From Rhineura floridana (lineage: Eukaryota > Chordata > Lepidosauria > Squamata > Rhineuridae), in contig NC_084493.1 of the NCBI RefSeq assembly GCF_030035675.1, positions 22,607,822 to 22,671,821 of the forward strand: a stretch of DNA of 64,000 nucleotides. Direction: 5' to 3'. Shown here piece after piece: positions 30,715 through 41,702 of the stretch; the first letter of the stretch is position 1, and every line of letters starts with the position of its first letter. The translations under genes were made by a program, and so were the position numbers. The notes under the pieces were generated by a model. It worked only from the letters and a program-made list of their open reading frames with translations, was not told the DNA's origin and ran no database searches.

Positions 30715-30905
30715 CGAGGAACAGGAGTGCAGGAAGCTGCCTTATCCTGAATCAGACCATTGGTCCATCTTGTTCAGTATTGTCTACACTGACTGGCAGT
30801 GGCTGTCCAGGAGTTCAGACAGGAGTCTCTCCCAGTCCTACCTGGAGATGCCAGGGATTGAACCTGGGACCTTCTGCATGCAAAGCAGATGATCTACTGG
30901 GGCCT
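30715..30905 (-). mobile_element. tRNA-Ala-like SINE with CR1-like tail
   Basis: Reverse tail GCTGCCTTATCCTGAATCAG, TCTACACTGACTGGCAGTGG body, TTGAACCTGGGACCTTCTGC and a degraded A box. Confidence 0.9.
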
Positions 30906-32147
30906 CAATCAATTTAGACAAGGGTCTTGGGGATTACCTGCATGGGAGCATTTCTTCGTAGCAAACACATTGCTTTTACCATCATAGTAGATTTGCAAGG
31001 TCCATACTTCATGCTCAACGGTAGCTTCAAATCCATTATTTTCCATTCACAGAAGTAGGCATTCCTCTGAGAAGGATTAGTGTTGCTGTTTTCTTGAGGC
31101 CCTGCCCTCTAATTTTACATTTTTACTCCCTCCGGTTGCTCAGTTACTGGGCATGTGCAAATATGACCTGTGCAGTATTTCCACTCTCTCCTGCCCCCAC
31201 CACTTCCTGAAGTTTGGTGGTTGAAATGAAATGGGGTCATCTGCCCCCCCTTTCTCCACTGCCCCTTGCTTTTTCTGAGTTAATTTTCCCCCACTGGAAA
31301 AACAAATCAATATAATATTGATATTTTAAATAAACTATCAATATCAATATTTTCTCAAAATATCAATATTTTCTCAAAATATTTTCTCAGATTATCAATA
31401 TTGATATTGATATTTTTGAGGTGACTTTTTTTTAAAAAAAATCCACTTTAGATGTTTTAGATAAAAAGATGGGAAACCAGGCGCAGAGAGATGTTACTTC
31501 AAAATTCACTCCACAAAGATAGAGAATATGAGAAAGAATAATACAATCCAATTGCAATTCCCATCGCTAGTTACAAGAAATAAAGGAAGTTTACTCAGGG
31601 AGCAAGGGAGAAAGAGGGGAGGGCTGCAGCAAACTGTGAAGTGGAGAGGACAGAGCAGTCGGAAGTTGCTAGATAAACCATAGGAAACTAAATGGAATTC
31701 ACGGGAAAGTTAGTGGGTGGAGAAAGGGGAATAGCTGAAAGTGACGATTCACCTGCCAAAAACCATTAAAGCAAACCTTCTTCAAAGATGTGTGGAGTGG
31801 AGAGGAGCCTTACTGTTCTAAACTTTTTGTATTATCAACAGATTGGGTTAGTATGGATTTACCGGAGGGAAACTGTGTGATATCTTCTGCTTGCCAGTAA
31901 CTTCATGTGAACCATGAGAATTAAAAGATGTGAGTAGCACCAAACACACACTAAACCATTGTGTAGATGAGCCCTTGTTTTTCAGACCTTTAGCAACTGG
32001 AAGCCGCATTGTATCCTGCCCCTTGCAGCCATTTGGGTTCAGAAGATGTAATACTAAAAGTGTCTTCTCAATGCATCTCCATTCCTGCCCCTTGTTTAGA
32101 GAAAAGGGTCTTATGCACATGCCCACTCCCTCGTGTCGGGAACACAT
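30906..32147. other. Unassigned, with an ATCAATATTGAT-rich patch
   Basis: 31310-31430 is made of repeated ATCAATATTGAT-type self-complementary blocks, a low-complexity AT hairpin region. No gene or element end recognised in the rest. Confidence 0.4.
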
Positions 32148-32700
32148 TGTGTCAGGGCTGAATCATTGACAGTGATCCGGAGAGAGTTAGGAGCAGGGAA
32201 CTGGGAGCCAGGGCCAAAGGGCCAGCAAGTTCAAGGGCAGCCAGGAGACAAGATCAAAGGACAAGCCAGGGCACAAGACAAAAAGCAATCAGGACCAGAA
32301 GGCAAACTAAAAGGTTGGATCAGAGAACAAGTCAGGACCAAAAAATAATCAGGTTCAGAGGACAAGCCAGAAGGCAAGGCAGGTAGAATGAGTCAGGTCC
32401 AAAATGCAAAACCAGAACTCAACACTACCTAAGAGCTCAGGAAGACCTTGATGCTCAAGCAAAGTTTCACTGAAACAGGAAGTGCTCTTATACCCCTTCC
32501 TGCCCAGAAGGAGCCAGTGGCCAGCCTGGGCAGAGTCATTCCAGAAGATTCTCAGAAGCTGTGGTGAAACGACTCACCACATGGGGCAGTGATTAGCAGT
32601 TCCTGCCTAGGTTCTGTCACTAGCTCCACAGCTGTTCTTTCTGCTAGATGAGTGTGAGGCACAGAACAGAACAGAGAGGATCCTTTACATGTGTGTCAGC
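32148..32700. repeat. Unclassified repeat with 20-bp degenerate tandem units
   Basis: The left half repeats a CAGGACCAGAAGGCAA-like unit many times with drift (32215-32395). The start TGTCAGGGCTGAA and a CTTATACCCCTTCC box give it a weak likeness to an LTR, but no matching end or duplication is visible. Confidence 0.4.
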
Positions 32701-33159
32701 AGACTCTATAATGGCCTATAGTAGCATTGGGATATAGTTTTGGGCAAATGCTTAAGAACAGGAACACTTAGTCATCTGAATGACCCAAATAGCAAGGTTC
32801 AGGCCAGACAACAGATTATCAGGAGCATAGGGTTGGGATTCAAGAATAGGCTGGACATCAGACCAGGAGGAAGCTGGAGAAGTTGTTTCTACACTGGTCT
32901 GGAGCCAACTGAAGCTATAGTCCTTCTGGGATGAGTGTGTGTGAAGCTTGATTGGGAGATAAAGGTAGTGCCTTCTATTAGGCAGGTGTCCAGCCTGGCA
33001 TGACCAGAATCCCTCCTGTGGCCTCTGGCTGGGCTTGACAGGGAGGTGGATTTGTATTGGTCTGCAGATGATTTAGGGAAGGAATAATCAAGTCTGAGGA
33101 TGGAGACAGCTCCTTTTTGGGAATAGGAGATTGAGATATCTCTGTCCTCTATGGCATCT
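32701..33159. other. Unassigned sequence
   Basis: Nothing supported. Confidence 0.4.
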
Positions 33160-33610
33160 TCTCTTTCTCCATGGAAGTTCCTAGTGCAGGGGGCGGGGAT
33201 CGAGTACTGGACCACCCTCCATAGGCAGGTGGGTGGAGATAGCTATTTGTCAATCACCTGATGTCATATAACTTCAGACGGCTGAAAGTTCAAGCCATGG
33301 GAGCAGGTGGAAGCTTATCTAAGATCGTAGCACTGTGGTCCCCGAGTGGATATAAGCCTCTGCTTGCTCTTTGGTAGTCCCACAGTACTAAGATCAAACA
33401 TAAGAAAAATGCTGCCTGATCTTTGACAGCTTACTGTCCAAGAGCAGGCAGAGGCTTATCTTAGTACTCACCACAGGGCTAACAGTGGAAAGAAGCTTCT
33501 CTCTGATCTTAGCACTGTGGTGCTGCTTAGCACTATATGATCTCAGCACTTTCATTGGAGATGTCAGGTACAGAGATCTGTTGTCATGTATGCCAGGTGA
33601 CTGACAAGTG
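33160..33610. repeat. Unclassified decayed foldback
   Basis: GGATATAAGCCTCTGCTTGCTCTT (33349 on) has an inverted partner AAGAGCAGGCAGAGGCTTATCTT (33430 on); both are quoted only as landmarks. TCTAAGATCGTAGCACTGTGG recurs as GATCTTAGCACTGTGGTG. No ends or duplications found. Confidence 0.45.
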
Positions 33611-33929
33611 GGCAAGATATGCCCAAAATGTTGTTGAGGGCAAAATTCAGAAGCCTGGGAGGCCTAATTGAGCCTGTGAGGTTGCCCTGCACAGTTCATC
33701 ACTTTGCTGACTGCCCCCTGCAGGGGTTCAGGATGGAACTCTGTGCTCTTCATCATCTGAATCTTTAGAATCCTCCTCTGGCAGGGGTGGGTGGGTTTTG
33801 AGCCATGACAATATTTTGTATACGTAAAAAAAAAGGCAGACAGAAATCAAGATTATGCCAAGAGGGCCAAAGATGGGTGACCTCAACAAGATGGATTCTG
33901 TGGGCATGTTGGAAATGAATCATATTTGC
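33611..33929. other. Unassigned sequence
   Basis: Nothing supported. Confidence 0.4.
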
Positions 33930-34400
33930 ATATGTTAGGGGAACAGATGACTAAAAGGGAATATGACAGATTTATAAAATTGGAGAGAGGGAATGGATAG
34001 GAAAAAAAATCTTCTCACATCAAACCAGACCACCTCGTGAAATGGATGAAATGAGTAGATTCAAGACAGTCAAAAGAGAGTACTTTTTCAGACTACACCC
34101 AGTTCTTTTGGGGAACTCCTTGCTGCAAGATGTGGCAATAGCCCACAGGCTAAGACTGCTTTCAAAGGGCCAAATGCATGGAGGAGGAGAGCCCTATCAG
34201 TGGCCAACCACGACAGGTAAAAAGAACCTCCATATCCAGGAGGAGTATATCTCTGAATACTAGCTACTGGGTGGGGGCAAAACTTACATGCCTTGCTCAT
34301 GGGTTTCCCAAAAGCCTCTACAGTTCCTTGTGAGAAACCGGATGCTGAAGCAGATGGGACTCTGGTCTGATCCTGCATAGCTGTTCTGTTCACGTAAAAA
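33930..34400 (+). mobile_element. Divergent CR1/L3-like LINE 3' fragment
   Basis: GAATATGACAGATTTATAAAATT, AGTACTTTTTCAGACTACACCC, TGGGGAACTCCTTGC, then AAACCGGATGCTGAAGCAGATGG and TCTGATCCTGCATAG. The order matches the CR1 C-terminus and 3' UTR, but it differs too much to be the same subfamily. Confidence 0.65.
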
Positions 34401-34504
34401 TCACTAGAGTTAACTAGTTCTTTCTTGAAATCGACAAGAAGCAGTTTTCCGCCTGAGATGCTCTGCAGGCCAGGAGAACACTCCCTTGCATTTACCGCGG
34501 ATGG

Positions 34505-34668
34505 ACCAGGAGGACTGTGGCTCAATGGAAGAGTACCTGCTCTGCATGCAGAAGGTCCCTAGTCCAATTACATAAGAACCCAGATAGCTGCCTTATATGG
34601 AGTCAGATCACTGTTGCACCTAGCTCAGTCTTGTGTATACTGACTGGCAGCGGCTCCTAGGTCTGTAG
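34505..34668. mobile_element. Two tRNA-Ala-like SINE pieces in inverted order
   Basis: 34509-34570 is a plus-strand head (GGACTGTGGCTCAATGG ... ATGCAGAAGGTCCC). From 34572 a minus-strand tail (ACATAAGAACCCAGATAGCTGCC) and body follow. Either a SINE landed in a SINE or a rearrangement. Confidence 0.75.
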
Positions 34669-35111
34669 CCAGGGGAGCAAATGGGGACTGCTCCCCTGCC
34701 GAGCTGTGCTTTGCCACCCCACCCCACCCTGGATTTTTTGTGTGTGGAAATTGTCTTGTTTTTAATTTGTGACATGACAGACAATGAAAACCTCAATTTA
34801 AAGAATGGCAGCTTGTTTTAAGAATAGAGCAATTTAAAAATAGGACCCTCTGAAAAATGCAGTGAATAAGTCAGGGCGAGTGCACATAAAAGTGTCATCT
34901 GGAAGAGGCCCCAAAAGTCTGCTCACTCAAGACTTTCCCTGACTGAGGGTGGATTTTTCATTAGCACAAGCATCCTATAATTATTTAAGTGATCCGGGGG
35001 GGGAAACAGCCTGTAGAATAGCATGACCCTTGAAGAGTTAAATATTATAACTTTGTATTGTGGGCTAATGTTAGACTCCACCCCTTAGACTTTCCTTTGC
35101 TCTGCTTCTCA
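34669..35111. other. Unassigned sequence
   Basis: Nothing supported. Confidence 0.4.
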
Positions 35112-35235
35112 GTTTCAACATCCTCCAGATGTTGCAAGTCTCCAGTCATACCCAGTCAGGATTGCCAATGGTCAGGGATGATAGGTGTGAGAGCCCAACA
35201 ACATCTGAAGGGCCATAGGTTGTCCACTTCTGTTC
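35112..35235. mobile_element. Hairpin MITE family B, decayed
   Basis: CATCCTCCAGATGTTGCAAG and CAACAACATCTGAAGGGCC with GCCAATGGTCAGGGATGAT in the middle. Confidence 0.65.
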
Positions 35236-35279
35236 CAAAATACCCATTTAAAATGGCCATGTGAGATGCCACTAGTTAT

Positions 35280-35740
35280 TTTTGATTCATTTGTTTAAGC
35301 CATTTATATACTGCTTAATTACTGAAGTTTCTAAGCAGTGTACACAGAAATAAAAACACATACAGTAGGAAAGATCAATTAAAATTGATCATAAAAACAC
35401 AAAACCTCCTTAAAATGCCCTCTGAAATAGAAAAGGTCTTTGTTAAGTGCCTGAAGTTCAACAGCCAGAGAGGCTGTCTAATCTCAGGGGGGGGGGGAGT
35501 TCCACAGAATTCAGCCCACAGTACTACATGCTTGGCTTCTGATGGACATGAGCTATGCATCTGAGCCATGGGGGACCACTAACAGAGACTCCCACAAAGA
35601 TCTCAGTCATCGGGCAGGAGTACATGGGATCAGGTGGTCCTAACAAGAACCTTGAACTTGGCCCAGTAACATATGGGCAAACAGTGCAAGCTTTTAAGCA
35701 GCAGTGTTATGTGCTGGCGGTAGCCTATTCCTGCTGATGC
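35280..35740 (-). mobile_element. L2 LINE C-terminal and 3' fragment
   Basis: (reverse) TATATACTGCTTAATTACTGAAG tail, A-rich UTR, AAAGGTCTTTGTTAAGTGCC, GGGAGTTCCACAGAATT (reverse of the W-N-x-L region) and AACCTTGAACTTGGCCCAG. Confidence 0.65.
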
Positions 35741-35772
35741 AACATGGCTGAGTGTATGTTTTAGGGCTCTAA

Positions 35773-35913
35773 AGCAGCCTTTCCTAAACTGGGGCACTCC
35801 AGATGCTTTGGACTACATCTCCCATCATCCCTGAACATTGGCCATGCTGGTTGAGGCTGATGGGATTTGGAATCCAACAACATCTGGAAGGCACCAGATT
35901 GGCAAACGCTGCT
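35773..35913. mobile_element. Hairpin MITE family B
   Basis: AGCAGCCTTTCC ... CTCCAGATGCTTTGGACTAC and GGAATCCAACAACATCTGGA ... GGCAAACGCTGCT. Same tip subtype as 20395-20516. Confidence 0.8.
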
Positions 35914-36504
35914 ATAATGTAATTGGCAAAAGAGATGATGAGGAAGAAAGACCAAATGCAAACAAAAAAGGGAGAGGAAATAATCTTCTCTCATTTCAGC
36001 TGTAATACAGTCATATTTGCTTAAATTACAGCCCCATAGTGGATAATGTGAGGAGGCACAGCTTTATAGGTACACCACGGAGGGAAAAGTGCTACGACAT
36101 CACAGTCTGGAAAGATGGAAAGAATCTGGTAATCAAAAGCCTGACTTTCTGTATAATCTTTTCAAAAAGAGATGACTAAAAGGACAATGTCTTAAAAGGT
36201 GCTGTTTTGCAGCTCTGGTATTGTTGAAATATCTTGTGAAAATGTAAGTCTTTTTTAAAAGGGAAATAAATAAATAAATAAATCAGAACAAACAAAACCA
36301 TTGTCCAAGCTTTGAAAACACATATAGCTCTTTAATTTTTGAAGCAGGGTTGTTGTTATTACAGGACTTTGAGCCCACTTTTCCACTCCACCAGAGAAGC
36401 ATGAGAGGCATTTTACAATATTACAAAACGTACAGGAAAAAATACAAGTAACATCATAACAATCCAATAAAATGGATTTAAGAACAGCAGAGGAAAACCA
36501 CTAT
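35914..36504. other. Mostly unassigned; possible L2 trace
   Basis: 36330-36480 (GAGCCCACTTTTCCACTCC ... ATTACAAAACGTACAGG) may be an old reverse L2 3' end. The remainder is not recognised. Confidence 0.4.
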
Positions 36505-36600
36505 AGGTAAGGAGGCAAACACATGTCTACTCAGATGTAAGTCCCACTGAGTTCAATGGGACTTTGTCCCAGATAAGTGGGTCTAGGAGTGCTGCCTAAA
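36505..36600. repeat. Short repeat with CCCACTGAGTTCAATGGGAC
   Basis: TGTCTACTCAGATGTAAGTC around an almost perfect CCCACTGAGTTCAATGGG inverted centre. Same class as at 12436. Confidence 0.6.
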
Positions 36601-37021
36601 AAGATCAAATAGAAGAAGGCCAGCAAAATGTTCATTAAAACAGGAAAGTCTACACAGAATAGTGTGAAAGACCATAAGGGAAGCTGTACATGTTGAGATG
36701 ATATCTTCTGTACAACAGGTGGGCCCTGACTTCCTTTTCATTTGCTTGCTCCGCTGTTAATTTATTACAGGGTGAGGAGCGTCCAGTCTGTAGGCCAAAC
36801 ATGGCCAACCAGGCCTCTCCATTTGGCCTCCCCATTGAGCTGATGATCAGAGAGTTCAATCCTTCTTTGTGCAGTTTTTCTCCCCCAGTGAACATCATAT
36901 AGCTGCCAGGTAATTGGCAGATAGGTTGTCCCTCCCACTTGTCAAAGTTGGCCCATCAAGGTGGGGGAGGTAGAGATCTAGCCTGTATTTCTGTCCTGTA
37001 TTTCCTCCTTGGAAGTCAGTA
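36601..37021. other. Unassigned sequence
   Basis: CTGTAGGCCAAACATGGCC near 36788 may be a MITE scrap. Nothing firm. Confidence 0.35.
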
Positions 37022-37029
37022 TGTTAGAC

Positions 37030-37531
37030 CAGTGGTTCCCAGCCTTTATGAGCATGGGACCCCCTTTTCAAGCTGAAACTTTTTTGTGACCCCCTCCCCC
37101 CAGGGAGGCAGGCTGGCTGCCAGGAAGGAAGGGGGAAAGCAGTCTTTCTTTGCAGGCTTGCTTCTTTTTGCTTCACAAAAGCCCTCTCCTCTCATTCTAA
37201 GTAAGGCCGTTGCCAGTAGCGGCAGTGCAAGGAGACAAGAATCAGTGATAGTAATCCCCTCTTCTTCCTGGTAGCTCCACCCTCAGCCTCCTTTGGCATC
37301 TACCCTTAGTGCGCCTGAAAGACGCTCTGGATCTTCAGCAAAAGGCCTCCCCTCTCATTTGGAGCAAGGGGGAGGTGTCATCTGCAGCGGCAGTGGAAAG
37401 CAGACAGTGTAGAAGGAGTGAAGACTTTAAAAAAATAATAATAAATAATTCATTTCTTTACTGTTCACGGCCCCCTCTGGATCACTTCGCGGCCCCCCTG
37501 GGGGTCCCGGCCCCCAGGTTGGGAACCACTG
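37030..37531. mobile_element. hAT-like element F2 with exact 8-bp duplication
   Basis: CAGTGGTTCCCAGCCTTTATG start, CCAGGTTGGGAACCACTG end, TGTTAGAC on both sides (37022-37029 and 37532-37539). GGGACCCCC ... GGTCCCGGCCCCC subterminal blocks. Two related internal segments (about 37165-37235 and 37325-37405) suggest an old internal duplication. No transposase. Confidence 0.93.
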
Positions 37532-37689
37532 TGTTAGACATAATTTTTCCCTGACTGACAGAACCATGGACAGCTCCTAGTGAGCCGCTTATGCCTGCTC
37601 AATCACTGTCCAAGTACTAACTACTGATGGGCAACTTCAGGGCCCCTGTTGCTCTTCCTTCATATGGTTCTTTAGCTTTCAATAAGACT

Positions 37690-37935
37690 TTGATTGGACT
37701 GCCTTTCAGATAGAAGACTCTACTATCCACCATGGCTATGTTCTACCTCTGCTGTTGGGGGCAGTGTGGATCTGAATGCCAGTTGCTGGAAATCACAAGT
37801 GAAGAGCTCTGTTGTACTCAAGTCCTGCTTGCTGGCTTCCCAGAGGCATCTTGACTGGCCACTGTGAGAACAGAATGCTGGGCTAGATGGGCCATTGACA
37901 TGATCCAGCGGGCTCTTCTTACGTTCTTATGATGC
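37690..37935 (+). mobile_element. CR1 3' UTR fragment
   Basis: CACCATGGCTATGTTCTACC, CCAGTTGCTGGAAATCACA, GAATGCTGGGCTAGATGGGCC and TCTTCTTACGTTCTTATGA match the CR1 3' end. Confidence 0.85.
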
Positions 37936-38324
37936 CTTCAAATGGAGAACTGTCCTCAGCAAAATAGGACACATGGCCACCCTGTGGAACGCCTTTGGGG
38001 GGGAGGGAGTTCAGTTGGTTTCCTTCTCTTTCCAGCAAACAGGCAAGCCACCTCTATTTCCCTAGACTTTTTATTGTTTGAACTTTACACCCCACCACTG
38101 CTTTAAACAGCTTATGCCGTAGTCTTCAACCTTTTCAGACCTAGGTCCCATCTTTAACTCAAACATTTATTTGGGGAACCATATCATTTTTTTTTTTACT
38201 ATATATTTATATGGTGGCAGTTCTGCTGTTGCAACTTACTTTGGATCGGGCTGTGACTCCATAGTGGGTCCTGACACACCAGTTGAAGACCACAAAATCC
38301 TATGCATGTCTACTCTGAAGCAAG

Positions 38325-38617
38325 CAGTGGCGTCACTAGGGGGGTGCGGGGTGTGTGGACCGCACCAGGTGACACCATCAGAGGGGGGTGACTCTCAGCT
38401 TTAATTTTAAAAAAATTAAGTTTCTAGGTGGTCCGGTTCTCGAGATATACGTAAAAATGTCAGCCGCCCCCCAGTGGCATCACTAGGGGGGTGCAGGGGG
38501 TGCAGACCACACCAGGTGACACCATCAGAGGGGGGTGATTCTCAGCTTTAATTTTAAAAAAATAAGTTTCTAGGTGGTCTGGTTCTCGAGATATACATAA
38601 AAACGTCAGCCGCCCCC
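38325..38617 (+). repeat. Direct duplication of the element's 5' end
   Basis: Two units of 147 and 146 bases, about 94% alike by eye, each starting CAGTGGC and ending GTCAGCCGCCCCC. Both include a full outer tip. Confidence 0.9.
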
Positions 38618-39389
38618 GTTAAATCTTTTTTTAAACTACTGTATAGCACTTTGTAGCTTTAACCACGCCCATTCAGGATTGCAGTCAATCAGTGAAGTGT
38701 TTGTTTGACCTGTGGCAGTGTCTAGTAAACCTCATTGCAAGGCCAGAAAATGGTGGTTCCCCCCCTCCCCGTTTATCTGAAAATCTCATAAATTGGGTAA
38801 GTATATATATTTCAGTTTTTTCCCCTCTTGTGTGTAGGAGTCAGATCCTGGGCAGTGTTTTGAAAACCTTCCCAATACTTGCTTTTGTGGGGGTAAAAGC
38901 ATTGCTAATCCCATATCTCCAGAGTAAATCCCATTGAATTCAATAGGATTTACTTTTGAGTAGACATGGTTATGAATGTGCTGAAAATCAATGGGACCTT
39001 CGAGTGAATGTAAAAAAGAATTGTGTTTGTGTTCTCTTTCTGTCCCCCCCTCCTCCAGTCCTATTTTAAAGCAAGTAGGCAGGGCTTACTTAGGTATTAT
39101 AGTTTTTATTCTGTAGGAAACGAATACGGATTTTTTAAAAACTAATACGGATTTTTCTGCAAAGACCAACTGGTTTGACAATAAACTATTATATGGGCTG
39201 TATGTATTTATACATCTGCAGTGTGTGTGCGTAGCCTTTCCAACAACCCTGTGAGGTAGGGTTGGAAACCAAGGCAGCTCACAACAAGAAATAAAGCCAT
39301 TTAAAATCAATAACCATAAAGCAAGAATAAACAGTTGGAAAACAGCCTAAAGAGGCATGATTCTGAATTTTGGGTTGGGTGAATGAAGT

Positions 39390-39660
39390 TTATTTATTTA
39401 TTATTTGATTTATGTCCTGCCCTTCCTCCCAGTAGGAGCCCAGGGCGGCAAACAAAAGCACTAAAAGCACTTTAAAACATCATAAAAACAGACTTTAAAA
39501 TATATTAAAACATCTTTGAAAATATTTTTAAAAGCCTTAAAAAAACATTTTTAAAAAAAAAGAAAAGAAAAGGCTTAAAAACATATTAAAAAGCAATTCC
39601 ACCACAGACTCAGACTGGGATAAGGTCTCAACGTAAAAGAACAAGTTGAAAGAACAAGTT
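39390..39660 (-). mobile_element. L2 LINE 3' end
   Basis: (TTTA)n, GCCCTTCCTCCCAGTAGGAGCCC, an A-rich UTR with many TTAAAA blocks and CAGACTGGGATAAGGTCTC. Same subtype as 26155-26745. Confidence 0.85.
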
Positions 39661-39775
39661 CCTTATCACTTAAGGCTGTAGTTCTCTGCACACTTCCCAG
39701 TTTGAGTAAGCCCCATTGAATACATTGGGACTTGCTTCTGAGTAAACAAACATCGGATTGCACTATAAATATATT
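39661..39775. repeat. Short repeat with AGCCCCATTGAATACATTGG
   Basis: AAGGCTGTAGTTCTCTGCA ... GGGACTTGCTTCTGAGTAA ... CGGATTGCACT. Same class as at 12436. A second copy is at about 38915-38985. Confidence 0.6.
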
Positions 39776-40824
39776 TACAGATTGTGTAATTCATAAACAT
39801 ATGTGATAGTCATGTTTATATAAATATTTCTTCATACTGTATCCCAATAAGTATTTGATTTCACGCTATGGTTGTAGATGATTTTTTCCTCTACATTTTA
39901 AGTGTGCCCTTCTTCCTGAGGGTGGTCATGGTTCTCCATTGTTTTCATCCTGAGGGGAGGATAGGCTGAGAGATGGTGAGTAGCACATTTAAGGTCTCTT
40001 CACCTCCCCCCCCCTTTTTTAATTTGTATTTATTTTATATTTCTCCAATATCTTCCCCTGGCTGTTTTTATGTATTTTAAATATTTTTAGATTAAATAAA
40101 TAGGAAATCATAATTGTGAACCTCCCTAAAAGCAATTTACCTATCCTTATGTTTTGACAAAGTGATGGTGTGAAGGCATGCTGGTAGAACAAGAGACTGT
40201 GTCTGAGGCATGTTACAAGGTGTTTGAGGACTTTGTCACACATTACTTTTTGAGACCTGTAGATTTATGTTGGAAAGAACACGTGCACGTATTGAATGGT
40301 GGCTTGGGTGCTGTTTTTTCAGTCTACGCTGCATGTGTAGGGAAGGTGATACATCATCTGGCAGCTAGCTTCATAACGTGAGAATGAAAAACATTTGGAT
40401 CACCATTCACTTGTTTACTTTTCTCACTATTGAGACCACTTCATATATTACTTTTTCATACACAGAAATTTAATCTTTATATAGGAAAAAATATTTTGTA
40501 AAATGTGAAGGACAGTGGCTGCCTAGTCAGTATAACCACTGTACAAGATCTACTCAGCCACTGTAATTACCTTTTTGTTTTGAGTGCACTGTTGTCTGGG
40601 TCTTGGTTCAGGTGTGTATCCAACTTTGATGTGCTTATGGAAGGGGTGTGCAAGTAGTGCCCCCCCCCAAGTGTGGAGGCTTGGACAAACATTGTGTTAT
40701 GGAAAACCAAAATCTGTGTGAAAGTACATATTTGGGAATGCCATCTGTGTAATCCTAAACACGCTTAATAAATAATGTCGAACTTGCACGTCACAAAATA
40801 TATTACGGTCATGTCCATAAGCAC

Positions 40825-41199
40825 CAGAAGGGTAGTTGCCCAGGGGATCTTAGTCCCTCTGCTTTTTTGGGAGCAGGGTCCCTATGTCTCCAAGCATCCT
40901 ACAGTCAGCATGAAAAGGGAGTGTGTTAGTCACTGAGAAGAGTCTTCTAATAGGCTTCCTTGCCTTTTCTGCAGATTGGAGCCAATCAGAGTGAAAGGAG
41001 GTGAGTCAGCCACTGAGAAGACTCTTCTCAGTTGCTAACGCTCTCCACTTTCATGCTGATTGGCTCCTAGAGATGTTTGTTGTTGTGAGAGAATGCATTA
41101 ACAAAGATCTCATTCTTAATCCAGGAGCAAAAAAGGGTGTATGTGGCTGTAACTATCATGAAGGGACCCTGCAGCTCTGAATTTTCTACTAAACAACTG
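40825..41199 (+). mobile_element. MITE family G nested in the 3.4-kb element
   Basis: CAGAAGGGTAGTTGCCC start, CTAAACAACTG end. Duplication ATAAGCAC / ATAAATAC (40817-40824 and 41200-41207) with two changes. Interior matches 3393-3793. Confidence 0.85.
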
Positions 41200-41702
41200 A
41201 TAAATACCTATGTAACTTTGTGTCTGGAGACTTATTATTAAGAATCACTTTCTGTAATTCTAAGGAGGTGTGTCCACACGCATGCATCCCAGGCACCTAA
41301 ATGAGGGGAGAGAGCAGCATAGGGACATAAGCAGATGTCTTATTCCAGGGGTTTCCAAACCTTTCTTCTACATAGACCACTTGAAAATTGCTGAGGGTCT
41401 GAAAGTATCTGAAAATTTACTATGGGCATATGCAAGATAATTAACTCCCATTAGTAATAAGAGCAAGAATTTGGGCTGTGCGTATGATATTGTAATTTAA
41501 AGGTGTAATTTTAATTTTACTAGTTGTTTATGTCACTACTATTGCCATTACATTCAGTGATATATGGGAATTATGATTTATGAGTAACATTAGTACAAAA
41601 AACATTACTAAGGATTCTGTATGGTCTGATACGGGAGGAGATCCATGGGGGTGACACCATGAGTTACCGCACCAGGTGACACCAACGCTAGTGACGCCAC
41701 TG

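Larger units (their letters stand above)
38325..41702. mobile_element. 3.4-kb hAT-like element with exact 8-bp duplication
   Basis: Starts CAGTGGCGTCACTAGG and ends CTAGTGACGCCACTG, with GAAGCAAG on both sides (38317-38324 and 41703-41710). GCACCAGGTGACACCA lies near both ends as a subterminal repeat. The first 147 bases are repeated directly (38325-38471 and 38472-38617). The interior holds other insertions: an L2 end (39390-39660), MITE G (40825-41199) and an F-like end (41347 on). No transposase frame is visible, so it is non-autonomous or decayed. Confidence 0.9.

Noticed and set aside
32148-32700. Third solo LTR
   Set aside because: It starts TGTCAGGG but I find no matching CA end, duplication or polyA signal, so it is left as an unclassified repeat.
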